Translations under genes and position numbers: made by a program
The notes under the pieces: generated by a model
Seen by the model: only the letters and a program-made list of their open reading frames with translations
What the model was told of the DNA's origin: nothing
The model's database searches: none
Origin: DTU072 sp050309775
GTDB taxonomy: Bacteria > Bacillota > Clostridia > Christensenellales > DTU072
DNA length: 64,000 nt
Reading direction: 5' to 3'
NCBI GenBank assembly: GCA_050309775.1
Contig: JBNRMV010000015.1
Location: forward strand, 1-64,000
Part shown: in pieces, positions 1 to 6,670 of the stretch
Position numbering within the stretch: position 1 is the first letter of the stretch
Layout: the number at the start of each line of letters is the position of its first letter

Positions 1-122
1 CGAAGGGAAACAAGGACTTGCCAGTGGCAAGTACGCCCTGAGCGGTGCGAGGGCTATGCCCGAAGCAATGCGGGGTTTTGCTATAAAGCAAAAGACCGCC
101 GAATCCCGTCTCCCGCTCCAAC
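1..122 (+). ncRNA. 3' tail of an unidentified structured RNA (tentative)
   Basis: No convincing reading frame is present. The stretch holds several compact hairpins: CTTGCC-AGT-GGCAAG near 17-31, GCCCT...AGGGC near 35-54, and a long GCGG/CCGC-closed hairpin with stem TTTTGCT/AGCAAAA at about 70-99. It ends in a C-rich strand (about 99-119) that looks like the 3' half of a long closing helix whose partner would lie before the window. The end resembles a tRNA 3' half, but the T-loop consensus and stem spacing are wrong. Its position just before two tRNA genes is noted. I could not match it to RNase P RNA, tmRNA, SRP RNA or 6S RNA. Identity unknown. Confidence 0.3.
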
Positions 123-218
123 TACAATAATTACGGTGATAAGACAAAAAGCAAAAGTCTTACTCACTCAACAGGAATAGTATCTCACAGGATATTATAT
201 CCCTTGTGTACCCAATAA

Positions 219-293
219 GGCACCATAGCCAAGTGGTAAGGCGAAGGTCTGCAACACCTTTATTCTCCAGTTCAAATCTGGATGGTGCCTCCA
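219..293 (+). tRNA. tRNA-Cys (GCA)
   Basis: The cloverleaf is complete. Acceptor strand GGCACCA (219-225) pairs with TGGTGCC (283-289), followed by discriminator U290 and an encoded CCA. The D arm has AGCCAAGTGGTAAGGC and the T loop reads TTCAAAT. The anticodon GCA is at 251-253. A U discriminator is typical of tRNA-Cys. Confidence 0.95.
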
Positions 294-308
294 AAACTTT
301 TTTTATTC

Positions 309-394
309 GCCGTTGTGGCGGAATGGCAGACGCAAGGGACTTAAAATCCCTCGAGGGCAACTTCGTATCGGTTCGAGTCCGATCAACGGCACCA
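309..394 (+). tRNA. tRNA-Leu (UAA)
   Basis: This is a class II tRNA with a long variable arm. Acceptor GCCGTTG (309-315) pairs with CAACGGC (384-390), with discriminator A391 and an encoded CCA. The anticodon stem AGGGA/TCCCT encloses loop CTTAAAA, which gives anticodon UAA (342-344) reading UUA. The T loop is TTCGAGT. It lies 15 bases after tRNA-Cys, so the two are probably co-transcribed. Confidence 0.95.
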
Positions 395-424
395 ACATGG
401 GAGATACTCCCTTGTATACAAATG

Positions 425-463
425 AAATCGTCCAAATGGTAAGCTATTGGGCGATTTTGTAGT
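425..463 (+). terminator. Probable terminator of the tRNA pair
   Basis: An 11-bp stem AAATCGTCCAA (425-435) / TTGGGCGATTT (447-457) with one G-U pair is followed by a weak U-rich tail (TGTAGTTTT). It lies directly behind tRNA-Leu. Confidence 0.55.
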
Positions 464-516
464 TTTAGGGCTGTTTATCTTTGGCAGCTAATACTCAAAA
501 ATAGTGCAGCAAATAC

Positions 517-545
517 TTGCTGGAGCATATATTGTATGGTATAAT
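517..545 (+). promoter_or_regulatory. Sigma-A type promoter of the ribU leader
   Basis: -35 TTGCTG (517-522), a 17-base spacer and -10 TATAAT (540-545). The expected start at about 552 is right at the 5' edge of the FMN aptamer. Confidence 0.7.
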
Positions 546-549
546 ATTT

Positions 550-656
550 TTATTCAGGGCGGGGTGAGAGTCCCCACCGGTGGTATAGTCCACGAGCCGC
601 AAGGCAGATTGGGTGTAATTCCCAGACCGACGGTCATAGTCCGGATGAAAGAATAA
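550..656 (+). promoter_or_regulatory. FMN riboswitch (RFN element) aptamer
   Basis: The conserved RFN blocks are in order: AGGGCGGGGTGAGAGTCCCC, ACCGGTGGTATAGTCCACGAGCC, a GGCAGAT-GGGTGTAATTCCC hairpin, then ACCGACGGTCATAGTCCGGATG. Helix P1 is TTATTC (550-555) with GAATAA (651-656). The element binds FMN and typically shuts off riboflavin synthesis or import genes. Here it precedes the riboflavin transporter ribU. Confidence 0.96.
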
Positions 657-663
657 AAGGATA

Positions 664-712
664 ATAACAAAAGCCACGCCCTGTAAATTTTATTTTATAG
701 GGCTTTTGTTAT
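664..712 (+). terminator. Expression platform: riboswitch terminator / antiterminator
   Basis: A terminator stem CCCTGTAAA (679-687) / TTTATAGGG (694-702) is followed by CTTTTGTT. It is nested with an outer stem 664-675 / 701-712. The 5' side of the terminator, CGCCCTG (677-683), is perfectly complementary to CAGGGCG (555-561) in the aptamer. That would give a ligand-free antiterminator pairing. The ribosome site AGGAGA follows at 714-719. The switch mechanism is inferred. Confidence 0.65.
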
Positions 713-723
713 GAGGAGAAGTT

Positions 724-1344
724 ATGAAAAATCTGTTTACCACAAAAAAACTTGCCGCTTTGGGTATGTTGGCGGCTCTGTCGATTGTGTTGGCGCTGTT
801 GGTGAGGTTTCCCATTATTCCGACGGCGTCGTTTTTGGAGTATGATGCCGCAGATATTCCCATATTCCTCGGCGGATTTCTTTATGGACCCTTTGCCGGT
901 TTGTTGCTTACGGTTGTTGTCAGCGTAATTCAAGGCACAACAGTCAGCGCAGGCAGCGGCTTTATCGGTATTTTGATGCATATCTTTGCCACAGGCTCAT
1001 ATGTTTTGGTTGCAGGATTCTTTTATCGCTACAAAAGGACGATGAAGGGCGCAATCATTGCAATGCTTTTGGGTTCTGTGGTCATGGTCGCCACCATGAT
1101 AGTTTGGAACATTATTTTTACACCTATATTTATGGGCGTACCAAAAAGCGTTGTGCTGGGTATGATATTGCCGGCAATTTTACCTTTTAATGTAATAAAA
1201 GTAGTCATAAACAGCACGGCAACGCTGATTTTGTACAAGCGCGTTCAAACGCTCTTCAGGTTTATTCTCAAGGAACCCAAGACCTGTGAAACAAAAGTGT
1301 CGGGCGAACAGACGCCCTGCATAAAAGAAGATGAAACAAATTGA
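724..1344 (+). CDS. ribU: Riboflavin ECF transporter S component RibU
   Basis: A 206-residue integral membrane protein with about six hydrophobic segments. It is the substrate-binding (S) subunit of an energy-coupling factor transporter that takes up riboflavin together with shared EcfA/A'/T subunits, which are encoded elsewhere. The LAALGMLAALSIVLALLVRFPIIP start, the FLEYDAADIP segment and the GFLYGPFAGLL segment are typical of RibU. The FMN riboswitch directly upstream supports riboflavin specificity. The start at 724 is set by AGGAGA at 714-719. The last 30 residues form a soluble, charged tail longer than in most RibU proteins. It is a single-gene unit closed by a terminator. Confidence 0.92.
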   Translation: MKNLFTTKKLAALGMLAALSIVLALLVRFPIIPTASFLEYDAADIPIFLGGFLYGPFAGLLLTVVVSVIQGTTVSAGSGFIGILMHIFATGSYVLVAGFFYRYKRTMKGAIIAMLLGSVVMVATMIVWNIIFTPIFMGVPKSVVLGMILPAILPFNVIKVVINSTATLILYKRVQTLFRFILKEPKTCETKVSGEQTPCIKEDETN

Positions 1345-1346
1345 CA

Positions 1347-1374
1347 AAAAAGGCGCTAAATTCAGCGCCTTTTA
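1347..1374. terminator. Bidirectional terminator between ribU and the collagen-like gene
   Basis: A GGCGCT/AGCGCC hairpin is flanked by A-run on the left and T-run on the right (stem about 1347-1357 / 1364-1374). It would serve ribU on the plus strand and the convergent collagen-like gene on the minus strand. Confidence 0.8.
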
Positions 1375-1392
1375 CAATGTGTTGTATTTAGC

Positions 1393-2577
1393 TTATAAAT
1401 CGCTGATTTTTGCTATTGTTATATTAGCCGAGGTGGTGGTGCCGGCTCCCAAACTGTTTTGCAGTTGCAGCGTTGTGCCGACTTCACTGATTTCGACTAT
1501 TGCAGTAAGGGCTTTGGTTTCAGCGCCCACAGACAGCGTGTAAGTGGTTGCTTGCGGACCTCCGGAATCTATTGTTACTACGGAAATTTGCGTGATGTCC
1601 GCAGTAATTGATAAATTCAACAGATAATAACCTGTTTCGGCAAAAGTAAAAATCGTTGACGGCGCCAAAGTAATGTCGCGATTGTAGACAGTAATCGGGA
1701 AGGGGATAGCTTCATTCGGCGCAACAACGGTAGGCGCAATAATCCTTGAGAAGATATAAGCTGCGTCAAGCGGACCGGGAGGACCCTGTTCGCCCTGCGG
1801 ACCCTGTTCGCCCTGCGGACCTTGTATACCCTGGGGCCCCTGTTCGCCCTGCGGACCCTGTTCGCCCTGCGGACCTTGTTCGCCCTGCGGACCTTGTTCA
1901 CCCTGGGGACCTTGTTCGCCTTGCGGCCCTTGCTCGCCCTGCGGGCCTTGCTCGCCCTGCGGACCTTGTTCGCCCTGCGGACCCTGTTCGCCTTGCGGAC
2001 CTTGTTCGCCCTGCGGACCTTGTTCACCTTGCGGCCCTGGCTCGCCCTGCGGTCCTTGTTCACCCTGCGGCCCTTGTTCGCCCTGCGGACCCTGTTCGCC
2101 TTGCGGACCTTGTTCGCCCTGCGGACCTTGTTCACCTTGCGGGCCTTGCTCGCCCTGCGGCCCTTGTTCGCCCTGCGGACCTGGCTCGCCCTGCGGCCCT
2201 TGTTCGCCCTGCGGACCCTGTTCGCCTATGGGGCCTTGCGGACCCTGCGGACCTATCGGACCCGGACAGCCCATAGGACCTGGGCAGCCCATAGGACCTC
2301 TTGGACCTATCGGACCTGGGCAGCCTCTAGGGCCGGGGAATCCCATAGGACCTCTTGGACCCATCGGACCCTGAGGACCGGGAATGCAACAAACAGTGCA
2401 TCTTGACGGCGGCGGACATTGATTGTACGGTGGGAATGGCGGGCATTGCGGACATTGCTGGTACTGCGGAAACTGTGAGTACTGCGGAAACTGTTGGTAC
2501 TGCGAATACTGCGAGTTCTGCGCATTGCCTGCATAATCGAATCCGTCATTATAGAAATTCTCATAAGAGTTGTACAT
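1393..2577 (-). CDS. Collagen-like surface protein with BclA-type C-terminal domain
   Basis: 394 residues in three parts. The N-terminus (1-67) is rich in Tyr, Gln, Pro and Cys, with repeated QYxQF/PQYxQ units and seven cysteines. Next is an uninterrupted Gly-X-Y collagen region (about 68-275) that becomes almost pure GEQGPQ hexamers. The C-terminal domain of about 120 residues resembles the TNF/C1q-like trimerising head of Bacillus BclA (motif FAETGYYLLNL). No signal peptide or LPXTG anchor is visible. Exosporium collagens of the BclA group also lack a classical signal and attach through a short N-terminus, so a spore-coat or cell-surface filament role is plausible but inferred. The start has AAGGAG at 2584-2589. 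Repeat number is probably strain-variable. Confidence 0.85.
   Translation of the reverse strand: MYNSYENFYNDGFDYAGNAQNSQYSQYQQFPQYSQFPQYQQCPQCPPFPPYNQCPPPSRCTVCCIPGPQGPMGPRGPMGFPGPRGCPGPIGPRGPMGCPGPMGCPGPIGPQGPQGPIGEQGPQGEQGPQGEPGPQGEQGPQGEQGPQGEQGPQGEQGPQGEQGPQGEQGPQGEQGPQGEPGPQGEQGPQGEQGPQGEQGPQGEQGPQGEQGPQGEQGPQGEQGPQGEQGPQGEQGPQGEQGPQGEQGPQGIQGPQGEQGPQGEQGPPGPLDAAYIFSRIIAPTVVAPNEAIPFPITVYNRDITLAPSTIFTFAETGYYLLNLSITADITQISVVTIDSGGPQATTYTLSVGAETKALTAIVEISEVGTTLQLQNSLGAGTTTSANITIAKISDL
1782..2250. repeat. 18-bp tandem repeats encoding GEQGPQ
   Basis: About two dozen near-identical 18-bp units run head to tail, each coding Gly-Glu-Gln-Gly-Pro-Gln on the minus strand, with occasional GEP or GIQ variants. 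Third-position differences between units show the array is not freshly duplicated throughout. The unit is a multiple of three, so gain or loss would keep the frame. Confidence 0.9.
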
Positions 2578-2810
2578 ATATTTCTCCTTTGTTTTTGATT
2601 TTTCATAAATGCGTTTTATTATGAAAAAAACGCCGTTTATGTATTGTTTTTTGGGATTTTTAATCGAACCATTTTTCTTTACATAATATGAATTTGGTTG
2701 ACTTGATGGTTCGCATTGAAAAGAGCCTTTTATATTATAAAAAAAGTAAAATATGTGGTATAATCTTTTGAGAGTCCAAAATGGCTTAAAAAAACCTATT
2801 TGGTGAGAAA
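2578..2810. other. Divergent intergenic region
   Basis: This separates the collagen gene (minus) from the membrane-protein gene (plus). It holds an 8-bp inverted repeat CGAACCAT (2665-2672) / ATGGTTCG (2706-2713) flanking AT-rich DNA, which could be a regulator site. It also holds a GCGTTTT/AAAACGC hairpin (2611-2633) that would fall in the collagen 5' leader. A TATAAT box at 2759-2764 has no good -35 partner and probably serves the gene at 2811. No small gene was found. Confidence 0.5.
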
Positions 2811-3512
2811 ATGATTAAATACTTTTATACGCTCATAAAGTTTATATTTGTAGTATATTTAACGCTTGTTCTGCGCAATGACACAAATGCAATGCTGATA
2901 ATGACCATTAGTTCGCCAATATTATTGGCGGCGGCAAACGGTATCTTTATCTTTACAAAAAACACCACGCAAAAAAACAAAACTACGCTCATTGTCTTTG
3001 CATTGCTTTATATGGCAATCATAATATTGAGTCTTATTATAAACATGTATATCATTTTTGCCAATCTTGCAATAATAGCCGCTGAAGCAATTACAACAAA
3101 AAAACTTAATCTAAATTCCGACAAAAGAACAAGCAAGGCCGTCATTCTTTCAATTACGACGCAGTTGGTACTTGTTGCAATAAGTTTTTCGATGTACCAT
3201 ACTTTTTTGTCGAAGTGGATATATGCAATCTTTGCTGCGGTGGTGCCCGTATCTTCATTGATTTTATTTTTGGCTGCAAGTAGGCAAGTAAGCCTTGCCG
3301 TTCCAAGTTTTGCATTGAGAAATAAGGCAAAAAAGATTGTTTCCTTAGTGCTGGCTGCGGCTTGGGCGGTTCCTTTTATGTATTGTTATTCATTTGCTGA
3401 CAATGGCATTACAATGCGGTTTGATTTTATGATTTACGGGTTGTTATTGGCGATTTTCCCATATGCCGAAATGCTGTTGGCGCTGCACAAAAAGACAACA
3501 GAGGATATTTAA
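2811..3512 (+). CDS. Unknown polytopic membrane protein
   Basis: 233 residues with about six or seven hydrophobic segments (roughly residues 5-20, 28-47, 57-75, 80-92, 107-126, 132-155, 172-190 and 200-222) and short charged loops. There are no recognisable catalytic motifs. The first 100 residues alternate short helices, and the tail ends in a charged cytoplasmic LHKKTTEDI. I do not recognise the family. It stands alone, with a TATAAT box at 2759-2764 and a weak ribosome site GGTGAG near 2801-2806. The next gene has its own promoter. Lys/Asn codons are AT-rich compared with neighbours, so it may be less conserved or acquired, but that is weak evidence. Confidence 0.7.
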   Translation: MIKYFYTLIKFIFVVYLTLVLRNDTNAMLIMTISSPILLAAANGIFIFTKNTTQKNKTTLIVFALLYMAIIILSLIINMYIIFANLAIIAAEAITTKKLNLNSDKRTSKAVILSITTQLVLVAISFSMYHTFLSKWIYAIFAAVVPVSSLILFLAASRQVSLAVPSFALRNKAKKIVSLVLAAAWAVPFMYCYSFADNGITMRFDFMIYGLLLAIFPYAEMLLALHKKTTEDI

Positions 3513-3559
3513 ATAATATAAACAATAATAAACCAACAAGTGTTTTTTTAATGAGCATA

Positions 3560-3588
3560 TTGTTTTTTTGTTCTTAGCATGGTATAGT
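3560..3588 (+). promoter_or_regulatory. Promoter of the GPH symporter gene (leaderless layout)
   Basis: -35 TTGTTT (3560-3565), a 17-base spacer and -10 TATAGT (3583-3588). The expected transcription start falls at about 3595-3596, the first base of the ATG. No ribosome site lies between -10 and ATG. Confidence 0.6.
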
Positions 3589-3595
3589 TATTGCG

Positions 3596-5140
3596 ATGGC
3601 AAAATTCAGCATAAAACAGACTTTCAAAAAGTTAAAAGACATGTGGAACCTGCCGCCAAAAGGGCGGTATCTCACGCTGAAAGAAATGCTGAGTTACAGC
3701 CTTTCGGGGGCGGGCGTTGGCTCCATTTACGGCACTTTAATGATGGTGCTTACAGTTGTTTTTATTCCGTATTTTTATAAAATTGCCGCCATTCACGGTT
3801 ATATTATCTCCTTTGTGGCAGGGGTGTGCGGATTGTTGTTTCAGCCTATTCTAGGGCGGCTTATGGAAAAGAGCAATACAAGGTGGGGCAAATACAAGCC
3901 TTTTTTGGTGCTGATGACTCCTGTTATGGCGGCACTTTGCATAATGGTTCTGTGGACTCCGCAGTATTCTATCGAAAAAGCGCGCATTGTATATGCCTAT
4001 ATTGTCTGTATTCCGGCAATGTTTTTGGGTGCGGCATACAACAATCTTTATTATATGTTTCCGTCGGTAATGACGCCTGTTGCGCAAGAGCGCACAAATG
4101 TTTGGAGCATATCCGGACTGGTGCTGGGGCTTGTGCCAAGCGTTATCGGAATTATTTTGCCGATAATGCGCAGTCTTTATCTTGACAAAGAGTATTTGGC
4201 GCTGCGGCTGATGGGAGTTATAAGCGCCGTAATAGGCATGACGCTGGCCTTTCTCATTCTGAAAGTTAAGGAGAGGATTTTTATTACCGCAGAAAGCAAG
4301 AACAACGAAGATGTCGGAATTTTTAAGGCAATAAAGTTGATGTCCAAGAACAAGCCTATGATAATTCTTGCGGTTGCTTTGACTTTGGGCTGTCTGCGTG
4401 ATTTTATCGGAACATACTTTACGCTGATTATGCAATTTCGGTTTGGCGCAACAATAGAGCAGGGCCTGCAGATTTCGGGCGCATTTTCCGTAGTTTTGGG
4501 AATGGGAGCCACCATTGCAATGGTGACTCTGCCGGTTATAAGCCGAAAAGTCAGCAATAAATATATATTTATTTCTTATACCGGCATTGGTATCTTACTG
4601 AACGGCGTTATTGCCATAATAGGCATAAATAACATAGCCGTTGGGTTGCCGACGATGCTTGTATTGGGCATTTCCCGTTTCTTGGTCTGTCTGAATTGTT
4701 TGCATTTGCTGACGCCTATTATGCTTGGCGAGATTTATGACTATCAGCAGTGTGTAACCGGTAAGCGGCTTGAAGGCTATATACAAGCCGTAGTATATCA
4801 GGTTGTCGGTCTTTTGACGCAAGTTGCCATGTTGGCAGTCGGGCTGTTACAGACAAAAGTAGGATTTGAGCAGTCGGTTTTCAGTGACTTTATCAGCGGC
4901 GGTTCAGGCGGCGGCGCTACAGTTTTGCCGCAATATCTTCAAGAAAAACTTTGTCACTGGATAAATATAACCTATATAATAAGCGCCGTAAGCGGAGCGC
5001 TCATGCTTGCCGCAATGCTGTTCTACCCATTGACAAAAAAGAAATATCAAGAGGTGCTTTCAGAACTGATGACAAAATCAGTCGGTAGTACCTTTGACGA
5101 CGAGTTAGCAAAACAAGCGGAGAATGACTTGTCGGTATAA
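3596..5140 (+). CDS. Glycoside-pentoside-hexuronide (GPH) type MFS symporter
   Basis: 514 residues and about 12 membrane segments. The protein belongs to the GPH:cation symporter branch of MFS transporters (MelB/YicJ-like). The first loop motif TRWGKYKPFL is the family's signature after helix 3. Long loops and a soluble N-terminus (about 45 residues) precede helix 1. An insert rich in Gly/Ser (GGSGGG) lies between helices 10 and 11, and the 40-residue tail is charged. The substrate is probably a glycoside or uronide moved with a cation, but no sugar-metabolism gene lies nearby to define it. The start at 3596 fits the family N-terminus. There is no Shine-Dalgarno, and the promoter position suggests a leaderless mRNA. 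Confidence 0.85.
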   Translation: MAKFSIKQTFKKLKDMWNLPPKGRYLTLKEMLSYSLSGAGVGSIYGTLMMVLTVVFIPYFYKIAAIHGYIISFVAGVCGLLFQPILGRLMEKSNTRWGKYKPFLVLMTPVMAALCIMVLWTPQYSIEKARIVYAYIVCIPAMFLGAAYNNLYYMFPSVMTPVAQERTNVWSISGLVLGLVPSVIGIILPIMRSLYLDKEYLALRLMGVISAVIGMTLAFLILKVKERIFITAESKNNEDVGIFKAIKLMSKNKPMIILAVALTLGCLRDFIGTYFTLIMQFRFGATIEQGLQISGAFSVVLGMGATIAMVTLPVISRKVSNKYIFISYTGIGILLNGVIAIIGINNIAVGLPTMLVLGISRFLVCLNCLHLLTPIMLGEIYDYQQCVTGKRLEGYIQAVVYQVVGLLTQVAMLAVGLLQTKVGFEQSVFSDFISGGSGGGATVLPQYLQEKLCHWINITYIISAVSGALMLAAMLFYPLTKKKYQEVLSELMTKSVGSTFDDELAKQAENDLSV

Positions 5141-5187
5141 ATTTGGCTAAGTTTTTGGCATTTTCTATTTATAGAGCTTTGAAAATA

Positions 5188-5216
5188 TTGCAACAAGTCC
5201 TTGTTTGGGCTATAAT
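5188..5216 (+). promoter_or_regulatory. Promoter of the tsaE operon (leaderless layout)
   Basis: -35 TTGCAA (5188-5193), a 17-base spacer and -10 TATAAT (5211-5216). The ATG of tsaE begins at 5223, seven bases after the -10 box, so transcription should start at or next to the start codon. Confidence 0.75.
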
Positions 5217-5222
5217 CATGTC

Positions 5223-5624
5223 ATGACTTTTGTATCACGAAGTGTGGCGGACACTTATGCCATAGCAAAGAAAATAGCAAAAGACCTTGTCGGCGGAGAA
5301 ATAATCTTGCTTGAAGGGGAACTTGGCGCAGGCAAAACAACCTTTACAAAAGGGTTGGCGCTGGCGCTGGGCATAAAAGACGAGGTTGTTTCACCGACAT
5401 TTATTATGATGAGAGAGTATCAGGGCAGTCTGCCACTGTATCATTTTGATTTATACCGAATAGACGATGAGCAGGAATTGGAGGAGCTTGGGCTTAGGGA
5501 ATACTTATACGGCAACGGTATTTGCATTATTGAATGGAACAAGTTTTCCGATTTTCCTAAAAAACCCTTGCAGATAAAAATTCAGCGCATAGACGACAAT
5601 AGCAGGAGTATTGAAATAAAATGA
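5223..5624 (+). CDS. tsaE: tRNA t6A biosynthesis ATPase TsaE
   Basis: 133 residues. TsaE is the P-loop ATPase that works with TsaB and TsaD to put threonylcarbamoyl on A37 of ANN-decoding tRNAs in the cytoplasm. Visible motifs are Walker A GELGAGKTT (about residue 32-40), SPTF, YHFDLYR and the late IEW motif. I start at ATG 5223 rather than an in-frame TTG at 5205, because the TTG lies upstream of the -10 box. There is no ribosome site, consistent with leaderless expression. The stop overlaps tsaB by four bases, so the two are translationally coupled. Confidence 0.9.
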   Translation: MTFVSRSVADTYAIAKKIAKDLVGGEIILLEGELGAGKTTFTKGLALALGIKDEVVSPTFIMMREYQGSLPLYHFDLYRIDDEQELEELGLREYLYGNGICIIEWNKFSDFPKKPLQIKIQRIDDNSRSIEIK

Positions 5625-6193
5625 ATTTTCTTGCAATAGATACCACAATGGACAAAATCGCATTGGCGCTATATGTCAACGGCGCAGAAAAAGCCGTCGA
5701 GATATCGGCTCCGGCAAAAAAGCACAACAGCGCGCTGTTGCCAGCGGTAGAAAAGCTGCTTGAAGAAAGCAAGGCAAGCCTTTCGGATATCGATGTTTTT
5801 GGCGTTGTGGTAGGTCCGGGGTCTTTCACCGGCATCAGAGTAGGCGTTGCCGCCATAAACGCCTTTGCGTTTGCGCTGCAAAAACCCGTCGTAAGTATGA
5901 CATCTCACGAAGTCGCAAGAATTAAGCATGCCGATGAGGACTTGTTGGTCTTGATAGACTGCAAGCACGACAATTTTTATGCCGCTCTGTTCAACGGCGG
6001 CAATGCGGAGTATATGGAAATAACAAAAAAGGACATATCAGATTTTTCCGCAAAGCGCATATTCCATGCTGCCGCAGACCCCCAAGGCCTGTTGGAACTT
6101 ATGAAGAAAAAAGTATCCGCAGCAGAGTTTGTCGAAAAGGCAAAACCTTTCTATCTGAAAAAGTCCTCTGCCGAAAGGGAACAAGGACTTTAG
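5621..6193 (+). CDS. tsaB: tRNA threonylcarbamoyladenosine protein TsaB
   Basis: 190 residues with an ASKHA fold. TsaB is the non-catalytic partner that dimerises with TsaD and recruits TsaE. The N-terminal LAIDTTMDKIALAL strand-turn-strand and the hallmark GPGSFTGIRVG (about 66-76) are present. At 190 residues it is shorter than common TsaB proteins (about 220-240), with the C-terminal lobe reduced. The ORF is intact and the next gene follows at once, so this looks like a natural short form. tsaD is not in this cluster. Confidence 0.92.
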   Translation: MNFLAIDTTMDKIALALYVNGAEKAVEISAPAKKHNSALLPAVEKLLEESKASLSDIDVFGVVVGPGSFTGIRVGVAAINAFAFALQKPVVSMTSHEVARIKHADEDLLVLIDCKHDNFYAALFNGGNAEYMEITKKDISDFSAKRIFHAAADPQGLLELMKKKVSAAEFVEKAKPFYLKKSSAEREQGL

Positions 6194-6205
6194 GATATTG
6201 TATTT

Positions 6206-6661
6206 ATGGAAAAGGAAACCCAAAACATAGTTTATAGAACAGTTCAGCCGCAAGATTCGCAGGCTGTTGCCGAGCTTGAGCGACAGTGCTTTGGCGATGA
6301 AGCATGGAGTATTCAGTTGTTTGCCGCAGAATTTCAAGACGCCACCAAACGCTATTTTGTGGCAACGGATAAAAATCAAATAGTAGCTTACGGCGGATAT
6401 GCACATATAATAGATGAGGCGCATATAATGAATATAGCCGTCGCTGGCGCATATAGACAAAAGGGAATTGCTCAGCAAATTCTCGAACATCTTATTGCCG
6501 ACGCAAAATCCCGGGGCATAACGGCAATGACCTTGGAGGTCAAAAGCAACAATCAGGCGGCAAAGGCATTGTACGAAAAAAATCAATTTGTTTTGCACGG
6601 AGTCAGAAAAAAATATTATAAAAACACCCATGATGCATTGATATATTGGAAACAATTATAG
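6206..6661 (+). CDS. rimI: GNAT acetyltransferase, RimI (ribosomal protein S18 alanine acetylase) type
   Basis: 151 residues. RimI transfers acetyl from acetyl-CoA to the N-terminal Ala of S18. The GNAT acetyl-CoA loop is visible as VAGAYRQKGIAQQIL (about 75-89), followed by LEVKSNNQAAKALYEKNQF, the typical RimI motif B region. It follows tsaB by 12 bases, as in many Firmicutes. AGGA at 6192-6195 is a weak ribosome site. In most relatives tsaD follows, but here an alpha/beta hydrolase does. Confidence 0.88.
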   Translation: MEKETQNIVYRTVQPQDSQAVAELERQCFGDEAWSIQLFAAEFQDATKRYFVATDKNQIVAYGGYAHIIDEAHIMNIAVAGAYRQKGIAQQILEHLIADAKSRGITAMTLEVKSNNQAAKALYEKNQFVLHGVRKKYYKNTHDALIYWKQL

Positions 6662-6670
6662 GAGGGGTGT

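Noticed and set aside
1..122. tRNA, tmRNA, RNase P or SRP RNA
   Set aside because: The T-loop consensus, tmRNA end, P RNA conserved blocks and SRP tetraloop region are not present.
160..442. Short reading frames across the tRNA genes
   Set aside because: They overlap two well-formed tRNAs on either strand.
1782..2250. Possible CRISPR-like array
   Set aside because: Units are contiguous 18-bp coding repeats in one frame, with no spacers.
1617..2406. Several long antisense and shifted reading frames with Arg/Ala/Leu/Asp repeats
   Set aside because: They mirror the 18-bp collagen repeat in other frames. They have no ribosome sites and no sensible composition.
2600..2713. Sporulation sigma-factor promoter for the collagen gene (CATATTAT on the minus strand)
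   Set aside because: A CATAnnnT box exists, but the spacing to a possible AC motif is wrong, so I do not claim it.
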